Part shown: positions 46,696 to 55,849 of the stretch, piece by piece
Position numbering within the stretch: the stretch's first letter is position 1
How the letters are laid out: every line of letters begins with the position of its first letter
DNA from: Candidatus Accumulibacter cognatus
GTDB taxonomy: Bacteria; Pseudomonadota; Gammaproteobacteria; Burkholderiales; Rhodocyclaceae
NCBI GenBank assembly: GCA_013414765.1
Contig: CP058708.1
Span: 2,785,553 to 2,849,552 of the forward strand
Direction: 5' to 3'
DNA length: 64,000 nucleotides
The notes under the pieces: generated by a model
Told to the model about the DNA's origin: nothing
Databases searched by the model: none
What the model saw: the letters and a program-made list of their open reading frames with translations, nothing else
Program-made: the position numbers and the translations under genes

Positions 46696-49071
46696 ATGAA
46701 ATTCTCCGAATCCTGGCTTCGCAGCTTCGTCGACCCCGCCTGCGCGGGTCATGAGTTTTCGCACCTGCTGACCATGGCCGGTCTCGAAGTGGAGGAGGAA
46801 GAGACGGTCGCACCGCTCTTCGACCAGGTCGTCGTGGGCCATCTGCTCGCCGTCGATAAGCATCCCGACGCCGACCGCCTCAACGTTTGCCGGGTCGATG
46901 TCGGTACCGGCGAGCTGCTGCAGATCGTCTGCGGGGCACCCAACGCGGCTGCCGGCATCAAGGTGCCGTGCGCACTCCCCGGTGCCGAATTGCCGGGTGG
47001 ATTCGCGATCAAGGTCGCCAAGGTGCGTGGCGTCGAGTCGTCAGGCATGCTCTGTTCGGCCAGGGAACTGGGCATCTCGGAAGATGCTTCTGGCTTGCTG
47101 GTGCTGGGCGACGATGCCCCGATAGGTGAGGATATCCGCCGCCATCTTGATCTCGATGATCGTCTGCTGACTCTCAAGCTGACGCCGAACCGGGCAGACT
47201 GCCTGTCGCTCGAAGGGATTGCTCGCGAGGTCGCAGCGCTGACCGGTATGCCGGCCCGCTTTATCGAAGTCACGGCTGTTGATGCCACCATCGCGAGCAC
47301 GCGCGCGCTCGTACTGGACGCCCCGGATGCTTGCCCGCGCTACTGCGGCCGGGTGATCGCCGGGGTCGACGCCAGGGCCGCGACACCCGCCTGGATGCGC
47401 CGTCGTCTTGAGCGAAGCGGTATTCGCCCGATTTCTGCCTTGGTCGATATCACCAACTACGTCATGCTCGAAGTGGGACAGCCGCTGCATGCTTTTGACA
47501 ATACCCGTCTGAGTGGGGCCATTCACGTCAGGATGGCGCGCCCGGCAGAAACGATCCTGCTGCTCAACGAGCAGATCCTGCAGATGCAGGCCGACGTCGT
47601 ATTGATTGCCGACGACCAGCGCCCGTTGGCGATGGGGGGCATCATGGGCGGCGAGGAAAGTGGCATTACGCTGGCAACCACCGAGGTGTTCCTCGAAGCC
47701 GCCTTCTTTGCGCCCACTGCGATCGCCGGCCGTGCCCGTCGCTACGGCTTCGTTTCGGACGCCTCACATCGTTTCGAACGTGGCGTCGATTTCGGCGGTA
47801 CTCGGCGTGCATTGGAGCGCGCAACGCGGCTGATCCTCGATATTTGCGGTGGACAGGCTGGTCCGGTCAGTGAAGCACTGGCCACCTTGCCCGCGCGCAA
47901 GCCGGTTCGCCTGCGACCGGCGCGGGTTGCCAAGGTGCTTGGAGTGCCGTTTACGAACGAACGGATCGCCGAACTGTTTGCCCGTCTCGGCCTGCCGTTG
48001 ACCCGTGACGGCGACGATTTCATCGTCACGCCGCCGACCCATCGCTTCGACATCGAGATCGAGGAGGATCTGATCGAGGAGATCGCTCGCCTGCATGGCT
48101 ACGAGAACATTCCGTCGCCAGCACCGCGGGGTTTGCTGTCGATGTTGCCACAAACCGAGCAGGCGAGACCCTTGTCACGCATTCGGCAGAGCTTGGCTGA
48201 CAGTGGCTACCAGGAAGTCGTTAACTTCGCCTTCGTCGAAGAAGCCTGGGAAGCCGATTTTGCCGGCAACGATCGGCTCATTCGCCTGGCAAATCCGATC
48301 GCCAGCCACTTGAGCGTGCTGCGCTCGTCTTTGCTTGGAGGGCTGGTGGCCAATCTGGCAAGTAACCTCAAACGCCGGCAGAGCCGTATTCGCCTGTTCG
48401 AGACTGGACGCTGCTTCTTCCGTGACCCGCAAGGTGGTCCGGTCGCCGGTTTTCGTCAGCCCTGGAAACTGACCGCGCTGGCCTATGGCACGGCCTTTCC
48501 GGAGCAGTGGGGTTGTGCGGCGCGCAACGTCGATTTTTTTGACATCAAAGCGGACCTGGAACAGCTGTTCACACCGATCGTCACCAGCTTCGAGAAAGCA
48601 CTGCACCCTGCGCTGCACCCTGGCCGGAGCGCGCGGGTGACGGTCGCTGGCCGGGCTGTTGGTTTCCTTGGCGAATTGCATCCGCAATGGCAACAAAAAT
48701 ATGAATTGCCGCTACCGCCGGTAATTTTTGAAGTCGATCTCGATGCCGTGACGATGGCCAGTGTTCCGCAATATGCCGAGGTTTCCCGCCAACCACCGGT
48801 CATACGGGATATGGCGGTGGTCGTCGATCAGGCGCTGGAACTTCAGCAACTGATCGCTGGATTGACTGCCAATCGCCCGGCAATCGTGCGGGATATTCGT
48901 CTGTTCGATGTCTATGTCGGGCCTGGAATCGAGGTCGGCAAGAAAAGCCTTGCCTTCCGCATAATGATGCAAGATACTCAAAAAACGTTGCTCGAAGCTG
49001 AAGTCGAGGCCGCCATGCAGAAGCTGATGGCCTATTTGCGAGCAGCATTTGCAGCACAACTGCGCATCTGA
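46696..49071 (+). CDS. pheT: Phenylalanyl-tRNA synthetase beta subunit
   Basis: The tRNA-binding and editing subunit, 791 aa. It starts MKFSESWLRSFVDP, with the tRNA-binding (EMAP-like) domain at about residues 40-150 (LNVCRVDVGTGELLQIVCGAPN). The B3/B4 editing and B5 domains follow, and the C-terminal FDX-ACB domain (QPPVIRDMAVVVDQALELQQL) ends the protein. The ihfA gene follows 12 bp later. Confidence 0.98.
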   Translation: MKFSESWLRSFVDPACAGHEFSHLLTMAGLEVEEEETVAPLFDQVVVGHLLAVDKHPDADRLNVCRVDVGTGELLQIVCGAPNAAAGIKVPCALPGAELPGGFAIKVAKVRGVESSGMLCSARELGISEDASGLLVLGDDAPIGEDIRRHLDLDDRLLTLKLTPNRADCLSLEGIAREVAALTGMPARFIEVTAVDATIASTRALVLDAPDACPRYCGRVIAGVDARAATPAWMRRRLERSGIRPISALVDITNYVMLEVGQPLHAFDNTRLSGAIHVRMARPAETILLLNEQILQMQADVVLIADDQRPLAMGGIMGGEESGITLATTEVFLEAAFFAPTAIAGRARRYGFVSDASHRFERGVDFGGTRRALERATRLILDICGGQAGPVSEALATLPARKPVRLRPARVAKVLGVPFTNERIAELFARLGLPLTRDGDDFIVTPPTHRFDIEIEEDLIEEIARLHGYENIPSPAPRGLLSMLPQTEQARPLSRIRQSLADSGYQEVVNFAFVEEAWEADFAGNDRLIRLANPIASHLSVLRSSLLGGLVANLASNLKRRQSRIRLFETGRCFFRDPQGGPVAGFRQPWKLTALAYGTAFPEQWGCAARNVDFFDIKADLEQLFTPIVTSFEKALHPALHPGRSARVTVAGRAVGFLGELHPQWQQKYELPLPPVIFEVDLDAVTMASVPQYAEVSRQPPVIRDMAVVVDQALELQQLIAGLTANRPAIVRDIRLFDVYVGPGIEVGKKSLAFRIMMQDTQKTLLEAEVEAAMQKLMAYLRAAFAAQLRI

Positions 49072-49083
49072 GAAGGGAGAGGA

Positions 49084-49386
49084 ATGACGCTTACCAAGGC
49101 AGAACTCGCCGATCTATTATTCGATAAGGTTGGCCTCAACAAGCGTGAGGCCAAGGACATGGTCGAGGCTTTTTTCGAAGAAATCCGGAATGCCTTGGAG
49201 CGCGGTGATGGCGTAAAGCTTTCGGGATTCGGAAACTTTCAGTTGCGCGACAAGCCCCAGCGGCCAGGCCGCAATCCCAAGACCGGTGAAGAAATCCCGA
49301 TCACCGCGCGCAGAGTGGTGACTTTTCATGCCAGTCAGAAACTGAAGGCCGAGGTGGAGCACGCTTATGATGGAAGTCAGTCATAA
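49084..49386 (+). CDS. ihfA: Integration host factor alpha subunit
   Basis: A 100-aa DNA-bending HU/IHF protein. It begins [25 protein letters not shown] and has the signature [22 protein letters not shown] with the intercalating proline region. A GAGAGG site precedes the ATG. The MerR gene overlaps its 3' end by 20 bp. Confidence 0.97.
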   Translation: MTLTKAELADLLFDKVGLNKREAKDMVEAFFEEIRNALERGDGVKLSGFGNFQLRDKPQRPGRNPKTGEEIPITARRVVTFHASQKLKAEVEHAYDGSQS

Positions 49387-49741
49387 AGAACCGGGGCAAG
49401 AGCCTTTGCCGGCCATTCCAGCCAAGCGATATTTCACGATCGGCGAGGTCAGCGAACTGTGCGGCGTCAAACCGCACGTCCTGCGTTATTGGGAGCAGGA
49501 GTTCTCGCAACTCAGTCCGGTAAAGCGCCGAGGCAATCGCCGCTATTATCAGCACCACGAAGTTCTGTTGGTACGTCGGATCCGGGAGCTTCTTTACAGC
49601 CAGGGCTTTACAATCAGCGGCGCGCGCAACCGTCTCGACGATGCCGGGACCGGCTCCGATGCCAGTTCATCTCTCCTGGCACCTGAGGTGCTGCGCGCGG
49701 AGCTATTGGACATTGCAGAATTGCTGCGCACATGCGAGTAG
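49367..49741 (+). CDS. MerR family transcriptional regulator
   Basis: A 124-aa protein with an N-terminal MerR winged helix (about residues 20-90: [25 protein letters not shown] and [21 protein letters not shown]) and a short C-terminal helix. It has no cysteine metal site or ligand domain. This small MerR follows ihfA in many beta- and gammaproteobacteria. ATG 49370 is an alternative start. Confidence 0.92.
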   Translation: MMEVSHKEPGQEPLPAIPAKRYFTIGEVSELCGVKPHVLRYWEQEFSQLSPVKRRGNRRYYQHHEVLLVRRIRELLYSQGFTISGARNRLDDAGTGSDASSSLLAPEVLRAELLDIAELLRTCE

Positions 49742-49773
49742 CGGCGCATTTTCGGTTATAATCCGAAGCCTGT

Positions 49774-49850
49774 CGGGGCGTGGCGCAGCCTGGTAGCGCA
49801 CTTGCATGGGGTGCAAGGGGTCCCGAGTTCGAATCCCGGCGCCCCGACCA
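49774..49850 (+). tRNA. tRNA-Pro (anticodon GGG)
   Basis: A 77-nt cloverleaf with CCA encoded: acceptor CGGGGCG pairs with CGCCCCG, D-arm GCGCAGCCTGGTAGCGC, anticodon stem CTTGC/GCAAG around loop ATGGGGT (anticodon GGG), and T-arm with GTTCGAATC. Its place after ihfA and merR is common in betaproteobacteria. I saw no duplicated 3' end that would mark an integrated island. Confidence 0.97.
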
Positions 49851-49867
49851 ATCGAAGCAATCACTTG

Positions 49868-49892
49868 GGCCGCTCTTTGGAGCGGCCTTTTT
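49868..49892 (+). terminator. Intrinsic terminator after tRNA-Pro
   Basis: GGCCGCTC, TTTG, GAGCGGCC followed by TTTTT is a textbook intrinsic terminator, 17 bp after the tRNA. Confidence 0.9.
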
Positions 49893-50249
49893 GTTGGGTA
49901 TTAGCCGATTGGCGAGAATGTCGACGAAAGCGCTTTTCGAAAATGCCAGCCCGATACCAATTTCCAGCGTGCGTTTTGCTGTTCCAAGTGATCCTCGGTC
50001 ATCTGTTCTCCTGCTCATGACCTCTCCCCAGTCATCTCAATTGTCGACGACGATGAGGTGTGTTGCTCCGGGGAATGCTCCGGGGAAGCATAAATCCGTT
50101 GTACAGGCCCGTCTTTCTTGTCATCATTCACTTCGCATCCAAGCGGAGACCTGCAATGGTTTCTTGCGGCGCAAGGAAAAAGCTGAACGCGACCCGGTGC
50201 ATGGTTTACGGTCTTTGAGCAATCGATCATCCTAAAGGAGGAGTTTCAA
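49893..50249. other. Upstream region of the amino acid ABC operon
   Basis: This 357-bp gap has no convincing gene. It has a tandem pair of GCTCCGGGGA at about 50066-50087 and a strong AAAGGAGG ribosome binding site before 50250. The operon promoter should lie here; I could not place it with confidence. Confidence 0.5.
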
Positions 50250-51041
50250 ATGAAAAAAATGCTGTTGTTGTCGGCCCTTCTGGTACTTTCGACGGCCAGC
50301 GTCTCGGCAAAGGACTGGACGGATATTCGCATGGCGTCGGAAGGCGCTTACCCCCCGTTCAATGAAATAGGTGCCAATGGCGCGTTGAAGGGGTTCGACA
50401 TCGATATCGGCAATGCGCTGTGCGCCGAGATGAAGGCGAAATGCACCTGGGTGAAACAGGAATGGGACGGTATGATCCCGGCACTGATGGCACGCAAGTT
50501 CGACGCCATCGTCGCGTCGATGTCGATTACCGAAGAACGCAAAGCGAAGGTGGATTTCACCAACAAGTACTACGCTTCGCCGGTGGTCCTGATTGCCAAG
50601 ACGGGATTGCCCTTGAGACCGGAACTAGCCAGCTTGAAAGGCAAGAAGGTCGCAGTTCAGCGCGGCACTGTTGCCGACAACTTTGCCACCAAATACTGGG
50701 ATGGCAAGGGGGTCGAAATTGTTCGCTATGGCAAGCAGGATGAGGCCTATCTGGATCTCAAATCAGGCCGTGTCGATGCCACCTTTGCCGATTACTGGGA
50801 AGCTTATGGCGGCTTCCTGACCAAGCCTGAAGGCGCCGGTTATGGCGTTCTCGGTGAGCAGCTTTACGGCAAGAATGCCGAGGAGCGCGCCGTGATCGGT
50901 GAAGGAATCGGCATTGCCGTGCGCAAGAAGGACCAGGACCTTAAGGCGCAACTCAACAAGGCACTGGCCGCCGTGCGTGCCAATGGCAAGTACGAAGAGA
51001 TCCGCAAGAAATACTTCGCGATGGATATCTACGGCGATTGA
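50250..51041 (+). CDS. Basic amino acid ABC transporter, substrate-binding protein
   Basis: A periplasmic SBP_bac_3 protein of 263 aa with a signal peptide (residues 1-20, ending SVSA before KDWTD). The sequence resembles ArgT/HisJ-type lysine, arginine, ornithine binders (MASEGAYPPFNEIGANG, GFDIDIGNALCAEM, ASMSITEERKAKVDFTNKYY, VAVQRGTVADNF). It starts a transporter operon followed by arginase, so arginine or ornithine is the likely ligand. Confidence 0.93.
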   Translation: MKKMLLLSALLVLSTASVSAKDWTDIRMASEGAYPPFNEIGANGALKGFDIDIGNALCAEMKAKCTWVKQEWDGMIPALMARKFDAIVASMSITEERKAKVDFTNKYYASPVVLIAKTGLPLRPELASLKGKKVAVQRGTVADNFATKYWDGKGVEIVRYGKQDEAYLDLKSGRVDATFADYWEAYGGFLTKPEGAGYGVLGEQLYGKNAEERAVIGEGIGIAVRKKDQDLKAQLNKALAAVRANGKYEEIRKKYFAMDIYGD

Positions 51042-51134
51042 GGTTCCGCTGTGGAACGTCGGCTGCCGGCGCGGCCGGCGTTCCTGTTTTTTCCCCGGTT
51101 GTTTCCAAGGTACAACGCGAGGCGCAAATCAGCC

Positions 51135-51827
51135 ATGGACGCCCTGATCGAATACTCCCCCAGCCTGCTGGCCGGCGCCTGGATCACTCTCCAGGTTGCC
51201 CTCCTTTCGCTGGTTCTTGCCGTCAGCATGGGCCTGGTTGGTGCCGCCTGCAAGTTGTCACGCATCGCTCCACTACGCTGGTGGACCGCGTTGTATACCA
51301 CTGTCTTTCGTGGCGTCCCCGACCTGGTGATGATGCTCTTGTTTTTTTACGGTGGCCAGGTGATTCTCAATGTCATCAGCGACCATCTGGAAAGGGAGAT
51401 GATCGAACTCGACGCCTTTGCCGCTGGCGTTCTGACGATTGGATTCATTTTCGGCGCCTACTTCACCGAAACCTTTCGTGGCGCCTTTCAAGCGGTGCCG
51501 GCCGGCCAGATGGAAGCGGGCCGAGCCTACGGCATGAGCGGCTGGCAGGTTTTCTGGCACATCCTTTTTCCGCAAATGCTGCGTTATGCCCTGCCAGGCA
51601 TTGGCAACAACTGGCTGGTCCTGCTGAAAAGCACCGCCATCGTGTCCATGATCGGCCTGGCCGACATGACCTGGCTGGCCGATCAGGCCGGACGGTCGAC
51701 CCATCAGCCTTTCACTTTCTATCTGGCCGTTTGCGTACTCTATCTGGCGATGACTGCTGTCTCGAACCAGGTTCTACAACGCCTGCAGTGCCGCTACGAC
51801 GTCGGTGTCCGCGAAGCCAACGTTTGA
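51135..51827 (+). CDS. Amino acid ABC transporter permease (HisQ-like)
   Basis: A 230-aa inner-membrane permease with about five helices. The EAA loop (EAGRAYGMSGWQVFWHILFPQML) contacts the ATPase. The start MDALIEYSPSLLAGAW is chosen over an upstream ORF start at 51051, which adds residues that are not family-like. It pairs with the next permease as a HisQ-HisM heterodimer. Confidence 0.93.
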   Translation: MDALIEYSPSLLAGAWITLQVALLSLVLAVSMGLVGAACKLSRIAPLRWWTALYTTVFRGVPDLVMMLLFFYGGQVILNVISDHLEREMIELDAFAAGVLTIGFIFGAYFTETFRGAFQAVPAGQMEAGRAYGMSGWQVFWHILFPQMLRYALPGIGNNWLVLLKSTAIVSMIGLADMTWLADQAGRSTHQPFTFYLAVCVLYLAMTAVSNQVLQRLQCRYDVGVREANV

Positions 51828-51837
51828 GGAGACGATC

Positions 51838-52569
51838 ATGGAATGGTTTGACCCGAACGTTATCAGCAGCAGCTTGCCCGAGTTCTGGCGTGGCCTGTGG
51901 ATGACCGTGCAACTGACCGTCTTCTCGTTGGTGGTCGGCTTCGCATTTGCCATTCCGCTGTCGGTTGCCCGAGTGTCAAGAAACCCCTGGGTCAGTCGGC
52001 CGATCAGCGCCTATACCTACTTTTTTCGCGGCACCCCGATGCTGGTGCAGCTATTGCTGATTTACTACGGAGTTGGCCAGAGCGAATGGATGCAGCAGCA
52101 GTGGGAAGCCGGCAATTCTTTCTGGTTACTGTTCCGCAACGCCTATTTCTGCACAATGCTGGCCTTCAGCCTCAACACCTGCGCGTATCAACTCGAAATG
52201 TTTGCCGGCGCAATCCGCAACGTTCCACATGGCGAGGTCGAAGCCGCCGAGGCGATGGGCATGACGCGCTACACTGCGCTGTGCAGAATCGTGCTGCCAT
52301 CGGCCTTGCGCCGGGCGATTCCGCCGTTGAGCAACGAAGTGATTCTGATGCTGCAAGGCTCGGCGATTGCCAGCGCGGTGACACTGGTCGATCTGACCGG
52401 TGCGGCACGCAATGTCTACTCGCGCCATTACGCGCCTTTCGAAGCCTTCATCTTTGCCGGACTGCTCTACCTGGCCGTCACCTTTGTTCTGGTCGGATTG
52501 TTCCGCTTCGCCGAAAGCCGTTGGCTCGCCCACTTGCAACCGCTTAGCGCCAGCGCCAAGCAAGACTGA
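51838..52569 (+). CDS. Amino acid ABC transporter permease (HisM-like)
   Basis: A 243-aa permease, five predicted helices, with the EAA loop EAAEAMGMTRYTALCRIVLPSAL and the membrane entry FRGTPMLVQLLLIYYGVG typical of HisM/ArtM. GAGGAG precedes ATG 51838, 10 bp after the previous gene. The ATPase follows 14 bp later. Confidence 0.94.
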   Translation: MEWFDPNVISSSLPEFWRGLWMTVQLTVFSLVVGFAFAIPLSVARVSRNPWVSRPISAYTYFFRGTPMLVQLLLIYYGVGQSEWMQQQWEAGNSFWLLFRNAYFCTMLAFSLNTCAYQLEMFAGAIRNVPHGEVEAAEAMGMTRYTALCRIVLPSALRRAIPPLSNEVILMLQGSAIASAVTLVDLTGAARNVYSRHYAPFEAFIFAGLLYLAVTFVLVGLFRFAESRWLAHLQPLSASAKQD

Positions 52570-52583
52570 TTGGAAAGGCTGCC

Positions 52584-53366
52584 ATGACTGCCAAGGCCAA
52601 CAATGAACTCCTCCGCGTCGAGGACCTGCACAAGCAATACGGTGACAACGAAGTCTTGAAAGGCGTTTCGCTGACCGCCCACTCGGGCGACGTCATCAGC
52701 ATCATCGGCTCGTCCGGGTCGGGCAAGAGTACCTGGTTGCGCTGCATCAACTTTCTCGAGCAACCGACTTCCGGGAAAATCATCGTTGCTGGCGAAGAGA
52801 TCAAAATGCTTTCCGGCAGCAAGGATGCACTCAAGGTTGCCGACCCGAGGCAATTGCAGAAGATCCGCACGCGTCTGTCGATGGTCTTCCAGCACTTCAA
52901 TCTCTGGGGCCACATGACAGTGCTGCAGAACGTCATCGAAGCGCCAATCCACGTGCTGGGCCTGTCGAAGAAGGACGCCATGGAACGTGCCGAGCGCTAT
53001 CTCGAGCGCGTCGGTGTCTGGAAATTCCGCGACACTTACCCGGCGCACCTGTCGGGCGGCCAACAACAACGCGTCGCGATTGCGCGTGCACTGGCGATGG
53101 AACCGGAAGCACTGTTGTTCGACGAGCCAACCTCGGCGCTTGATCCGGAACTGGTTGGCGAGGTCCTCAAGGTGATGCGCTCGATTGCCGAAGAGGGCCG
53201 CACCATGCTGGTCGTCACCCACGAAATGGGTTTTGCACGCGAAGTTTCCAATCACGTCATCTTTGTCCATCAGGGGCGTGTTGAAGAAAGAGGAAACCCC
53301 AGGGAAGTGCTGACCAGGCCGAACAGCGAACGTCTGCAGCAGTTCCTGTCGGGCAACCTCAAGTAG
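52584..53366 (+). CDS. Amino acid ABC transporter ATP-binding protein (HisP-like)
   Basis: A 260-aa ATPase with Walker A GSSGSGKST, the signature LSGGQQQR, Walker B LLFDEPTSALDPE and the H-loop VVTHEMGFAR. The insertion between Walker A and Q-loop (GEEIKMLSGSKDALKVADPRQ) is typical of HisP. Last gene of the transporter; arginase follows after 151 bp. Confidence 0.96.
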   Translation: MTAKANNELLRVEDLHKQYGDNEVLKGVSLTAHSGDVISIIGSSGSGKSTWLRCINFLEQPTSGKIIVAGEEIKMLSGSKDALKVADPRQLQKIRTRLSMVFQHFNLWGHMTVLQNVIEAPIHVLGLSKKDAMERAERYLERVGVWKFRDTYPAHLSGGQQQRVAIARALAMEPEALLFDEPTSALDPELVGEVLKVMRSIAEEGRTMLVVTHEMGFAREVSNHVIFVHQGRVEERGNPREVLTRPNSERLQQFLSGNLK

Positions 53367-53517
53367 GCGAATGAGGCGAATGCCGTGGAAGAAACCTCGT
53401 CAGGGCCGTGATCGGCGGATCAGCTTACTCGCCGATCATTGTGGCGAACAAGGCCCGGTGCCGGCCACCATGGCGTTGGCCGCCTGATTCAGAGACGACA
53501 ACCGTTCGAGGATTGCA

Positions 53518-54441
53518 ATGACTGCGCTGCCGGTGAGCATCATCGGCGTTCCAACCGACGTCGGTGCTGGAACGCGCGGGGCCAGCATGGGGCCGGAGGC
53601 GCTGCGTATCGCCGGTATCGTCAAGGCGATTGGCCAGTTTGGTTTGGCGGTCAAGGACTGCGGAAACCTGCCTGGGCCGACCAATCCCGACCTGCCTGCG
53701 GTCAATGGTTTCCGCCACATGTCCGAGGTCGTGGCGTGGAACCGTAGCCTGCACGATGCGGTGTATGTCGAACTGAGAGGCGAGAGCCTGCCGATCATTC
53801 TCGGCGGCGATCACTGCCTTGCCATCGGTTCGATCAGTGCCGTGGCGCGTCGTTGCCGCGAGACTGGAAAGAAGCTGCGCGTGTTATGGTTCGATGCACA
53901 CGCCGATTTCAATACCGCCACGATGACGCCGAGTGGCAATATTCATGGCATGCCGGTGGCTTGCCTGTGCGGGTACGGTCCGTCCCGATTGACCGAAATT
54001 GGCGGCCATGTACCCGCCATTTCGCCGCAGGAAATTCGCCTGATCGGCATTCGCAGTGTCGATGCAGGGGAAAAGTGCTTCCTGGCCGAAATCGGCATTG
54101 AAGTGTTCGACATGCGCTATGTCGACGAAGTCGGCATGCGCAGAACCATGGAGCAGGCATTGGCCGGCATCTGTTCGGAAACACACCTGCACGTTAGCCT
54201 CGATGTCGATTTCCTCGATCCGGAAATCGCGCCGGGGGTGGGGACCACGGTGCGTGGTGGTCCGACCTATCGCGAGGCACAACTCTGCATGGAAATGGTC
54301 GCGGATACCGGACGGCTGTGCTCGCTCGACATCGCCGAACTCAACCCGGCGCTCGACCGGCGGAACATGACCGCAGAGCTGGCGGTGGACCTTGTGGAGA
54401 GCCTGTTCGGCAAGAGTACCTTGATGCGCATGCATCAGTAG
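53518..54441 (+). CDS. rocF: Arginase
   Basis: Hydrolyses arginine to ornithine and urea with two Mn ions. All metal motifs are present in the 307-aa product: GGDHCLAIG, WFDAHADFNT and SLDVDFLDPEIAPG, with the arginase-specific SGNIHGMPVA loop (ureohydrolase residues binding the amino-acid group). GAGG precedes the ATG. Next to an arginine-type transporter, this suggests arginine use as a nitrogen source, and ornithine could feed back into argF. I see no urease gene in the window. Confidence 0.94.
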   Translation: MTALPVSIIGVPTDVGAGTRGASMGPEALRIAGIVKAIGQFGLAVKDCGNLPGPTNPDLPAVNGFRHMSEVVAWNRSLHDAVYVELRGESLPIILGGDHCLAIGSISAVARRCRETGKKLRVLWFDAHADFNTATMTPSGNIHGMPVACLCGYGPSRLTEIGGHVPAISPQEIRLIGIRSVDAGEKCFLAEIGIEVFDMRYVDEVGMRRTMEQALAGICSETHLHVSLDVDFLDPEIAPGVGTTVRGGPTYREAQLCMEMVADTGRLCSLDIAELNPALDRRNMTAELAVDLVESLFGKSTLMRMHQ

Positions 54442-54556
54442 GGAGTGCGCGCAAACCGCTGGGGGTTATCCGGAGGGGGCGTCATCGGCCTCGAAATGGC
54501 TCCCAGATTCTGGCTTGGTTTTGGCAACAGATAGGCTGTTCTTGGGCTCTGAAACG

Positions 54557-55219
54557 ATGAACAACGATTCTCCTGGCCGCAACGCATCCTTCCTTGTGCA
54601 ACGGGCTGGCAACGGACTGTTTGACCACTCGCCAGGTTCCGGGTGTCAGTGCAGTCGAGGGTTCGCGCGCCGATCGAGGCTGGCTCGACGGATCATGACG
54701 GCCGCGCTGCTCGCTCTCCCTTCCGTGGCGGCGGCTTGCACGCCACATATCGAGGAAGGACCCGGGGCAATGACCGCGTCATTCCGTCCACACACGGACG
54801 CCTTCATGCACTGCGAGGTGGCCGAGTCGAGCTATCGGGAAGTGATCAGCAACTGGTTGTCGACGCGGCCGGCGAGCGCACCCCCGCTTCGCGGTCTGTA
54901 TCTCGGGCGAGCGCTTACCTTCCCCTGGATCTCCCGCCACCTGGCCGAGGCGGCACTGCGCGATCCGCAATGGGATGCCCGCCGAGGCAAGGCACGCTCG
55001 GGTGGGCCGAACCAGTGGGTATCGTCTACGCTGTCCGGGCCGACCTTCCTGGCACGCATCGCGGCACCTTTCGCCGGCACGCCTTACACCCCAGTCGGAA
55101 TTTCGGTCGAGAAGGTCCTCGTTGGCAGAGCGCAGGAAATGGCGCCGGGACTGAATGCCGGCAAGCAACTGCTGCCATTCGACGCACAGCTCTGGCTCCA
55201 CCTCGACGCAAGCCGATGA
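54557..55219 (+). CDS. Secreted hypothetical protein, possibly truncated at the 3' end
   Basis: A frame of about 220 aa. Arg-rich residues followed by MTAALLALPSVAAAC look like a signal peptide, and a mature part (TPHIEEGPGAMTASF... ISRHLAEAALRDPQWDARRG... GISVEKVLVGRAQEM) reads like a real soluble protein. I do not recognise the family. ATG 54695 would give a shorter leader. The last few residues coincide with the start of a misplaced adhesin fragment at about 55205, so the C-terminus may be altered by a rearrangement. Confidence 0.6.
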   Translation: MNNDSPGRNASFLVQRAGNGLFDHSPGSGCQCSRGFARRSRLARRIMTAALLALPSVAAACTPHIEEGPGAMTASFRPHTDAFMHCEVAESSYREVISNWLSTRPASAPPLRGLYLGRALTFPWISRHLAEAALRDPQWDARRGKARSGGPNQWVSSTLSGPTFLARIAAPFAGTPYTPVGISVEKVLVGRAQEMAPGLNAGKQLLPFDAQLWLHLDASR

Positions 55220-55370
55220 GAACGTCACCCTGGTCAATATCACCGGCCTGCAGGGCGCGATGACGCCGTTCGCCGACGGTCACTTCAACTTCACCCCGAC
55301 GACCGGTTTCACCGGCACCTTCAGCTTCACGTACACGGTCGGCGACGGCTTTGGCGGTTCGGCGTGGAAC
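55205..55370 (+). pseudogene. Fragment of a cadherin-like/adhesin repeat
   Basis: About 55 residues in a plus frame read DENVTLVNITGLQGAMTPF...FNFTPTTGFTGTFSFTYTVGDGFGGS. This matches the look of tandem cadherin-like or VCBS-type domains in huge surface adhesins. It has no start, begins inside the previous gene's last codons, and ends abruptly at an alpha/beta hydrolase fragment. A remnant, not a gene. Confidence 0.65.
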
Positions 55371-55377
55371 GGTCAAG

Positions 55378-55484
55378 CTTTGCCCGTAGCCCCGCCAGTC
55401 GGGTGCCAGCACGTCCCACGCGTGACTGAGCGCGTCGATGGTGAACTGGAAGCTGGCCGATGAATCCATCCAGCCGTGCAGCAT
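55378..55484 (-). pseudogene. Fragment of an alpha/beta hydrolase
   Basis: Minus-strand residues MLHGWMDSSASFQF...AWDVLAPDWRGYGQS match the start of the alpha/beta hydrolase core (oxyanion HGW motif, DWRGYGxS). The first beta strands, catalytic Ser, Asp and His regions are all absent. The frame then runs into unrelated sequence. Truncated at both ends. Confidence 0.7.
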
Positions 55485-55490
55485 GCCGTT

Positions 55491-55838
55491 CTACCGCTCC
55501 CGCCCCGCCTCATGCCACGCCTTCTGCACCGGTGAGAGGAGGTATTCGGCCACGGTGCGCGTCCCCAGCATGATCTCCGCGTTTGTCTGCATGCCGGCGC
55601 CGAGCGCGAAGCGGGCGCCGTCCATCTCCAGTTTCATGGCCTTCAGCCTCACCAGGGCCTTGTAGACCAGCGGCTGCGGGTTCTTCCGACCCTTGTCGTT
55701 CGGCGCGTTGCCGCCTGCGCTGTGACCCATGCCGCCATCCGCCGCATCGGCGCTGACGTGTTCGACCGTCCCCTCGACCATCCCGTACTTCTGGAACGGG
55801 AAGGCAGCGAACTTGAGCTTGACTGGTTGCCCATGGCA
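55491..55838 (-). pseudogene. C-terminal fragment of a HlyD-type T1SS adaptor
   Basis: About 115 residues: VKLKFAAFPFQKYGMVEGTVEHVSADA, PLVYKALVRLKAMKL, GMQTNAEIMLGTRTVAEYLLSPVQKAWHEAGRER. These are the last strands and C-terminus of the periplasmic adaptor of type I secretion systems. Its upstream two thirds are replaced by RTX gene sequence joined at about 55840-55860. No complete ABC exporter or adaptor is in the window. Confidence 0.8.
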
Positions 55839-55849
55839 TCGAGTTTTGA

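Noticed and set aside
49774-49850. tRNA-Pro as an integration site for the right-hand accessory region
   Set aside because: No repeated tRNA 3' end, integrase or phage gene follows; the next genes are an ordinary amino acid transporter.
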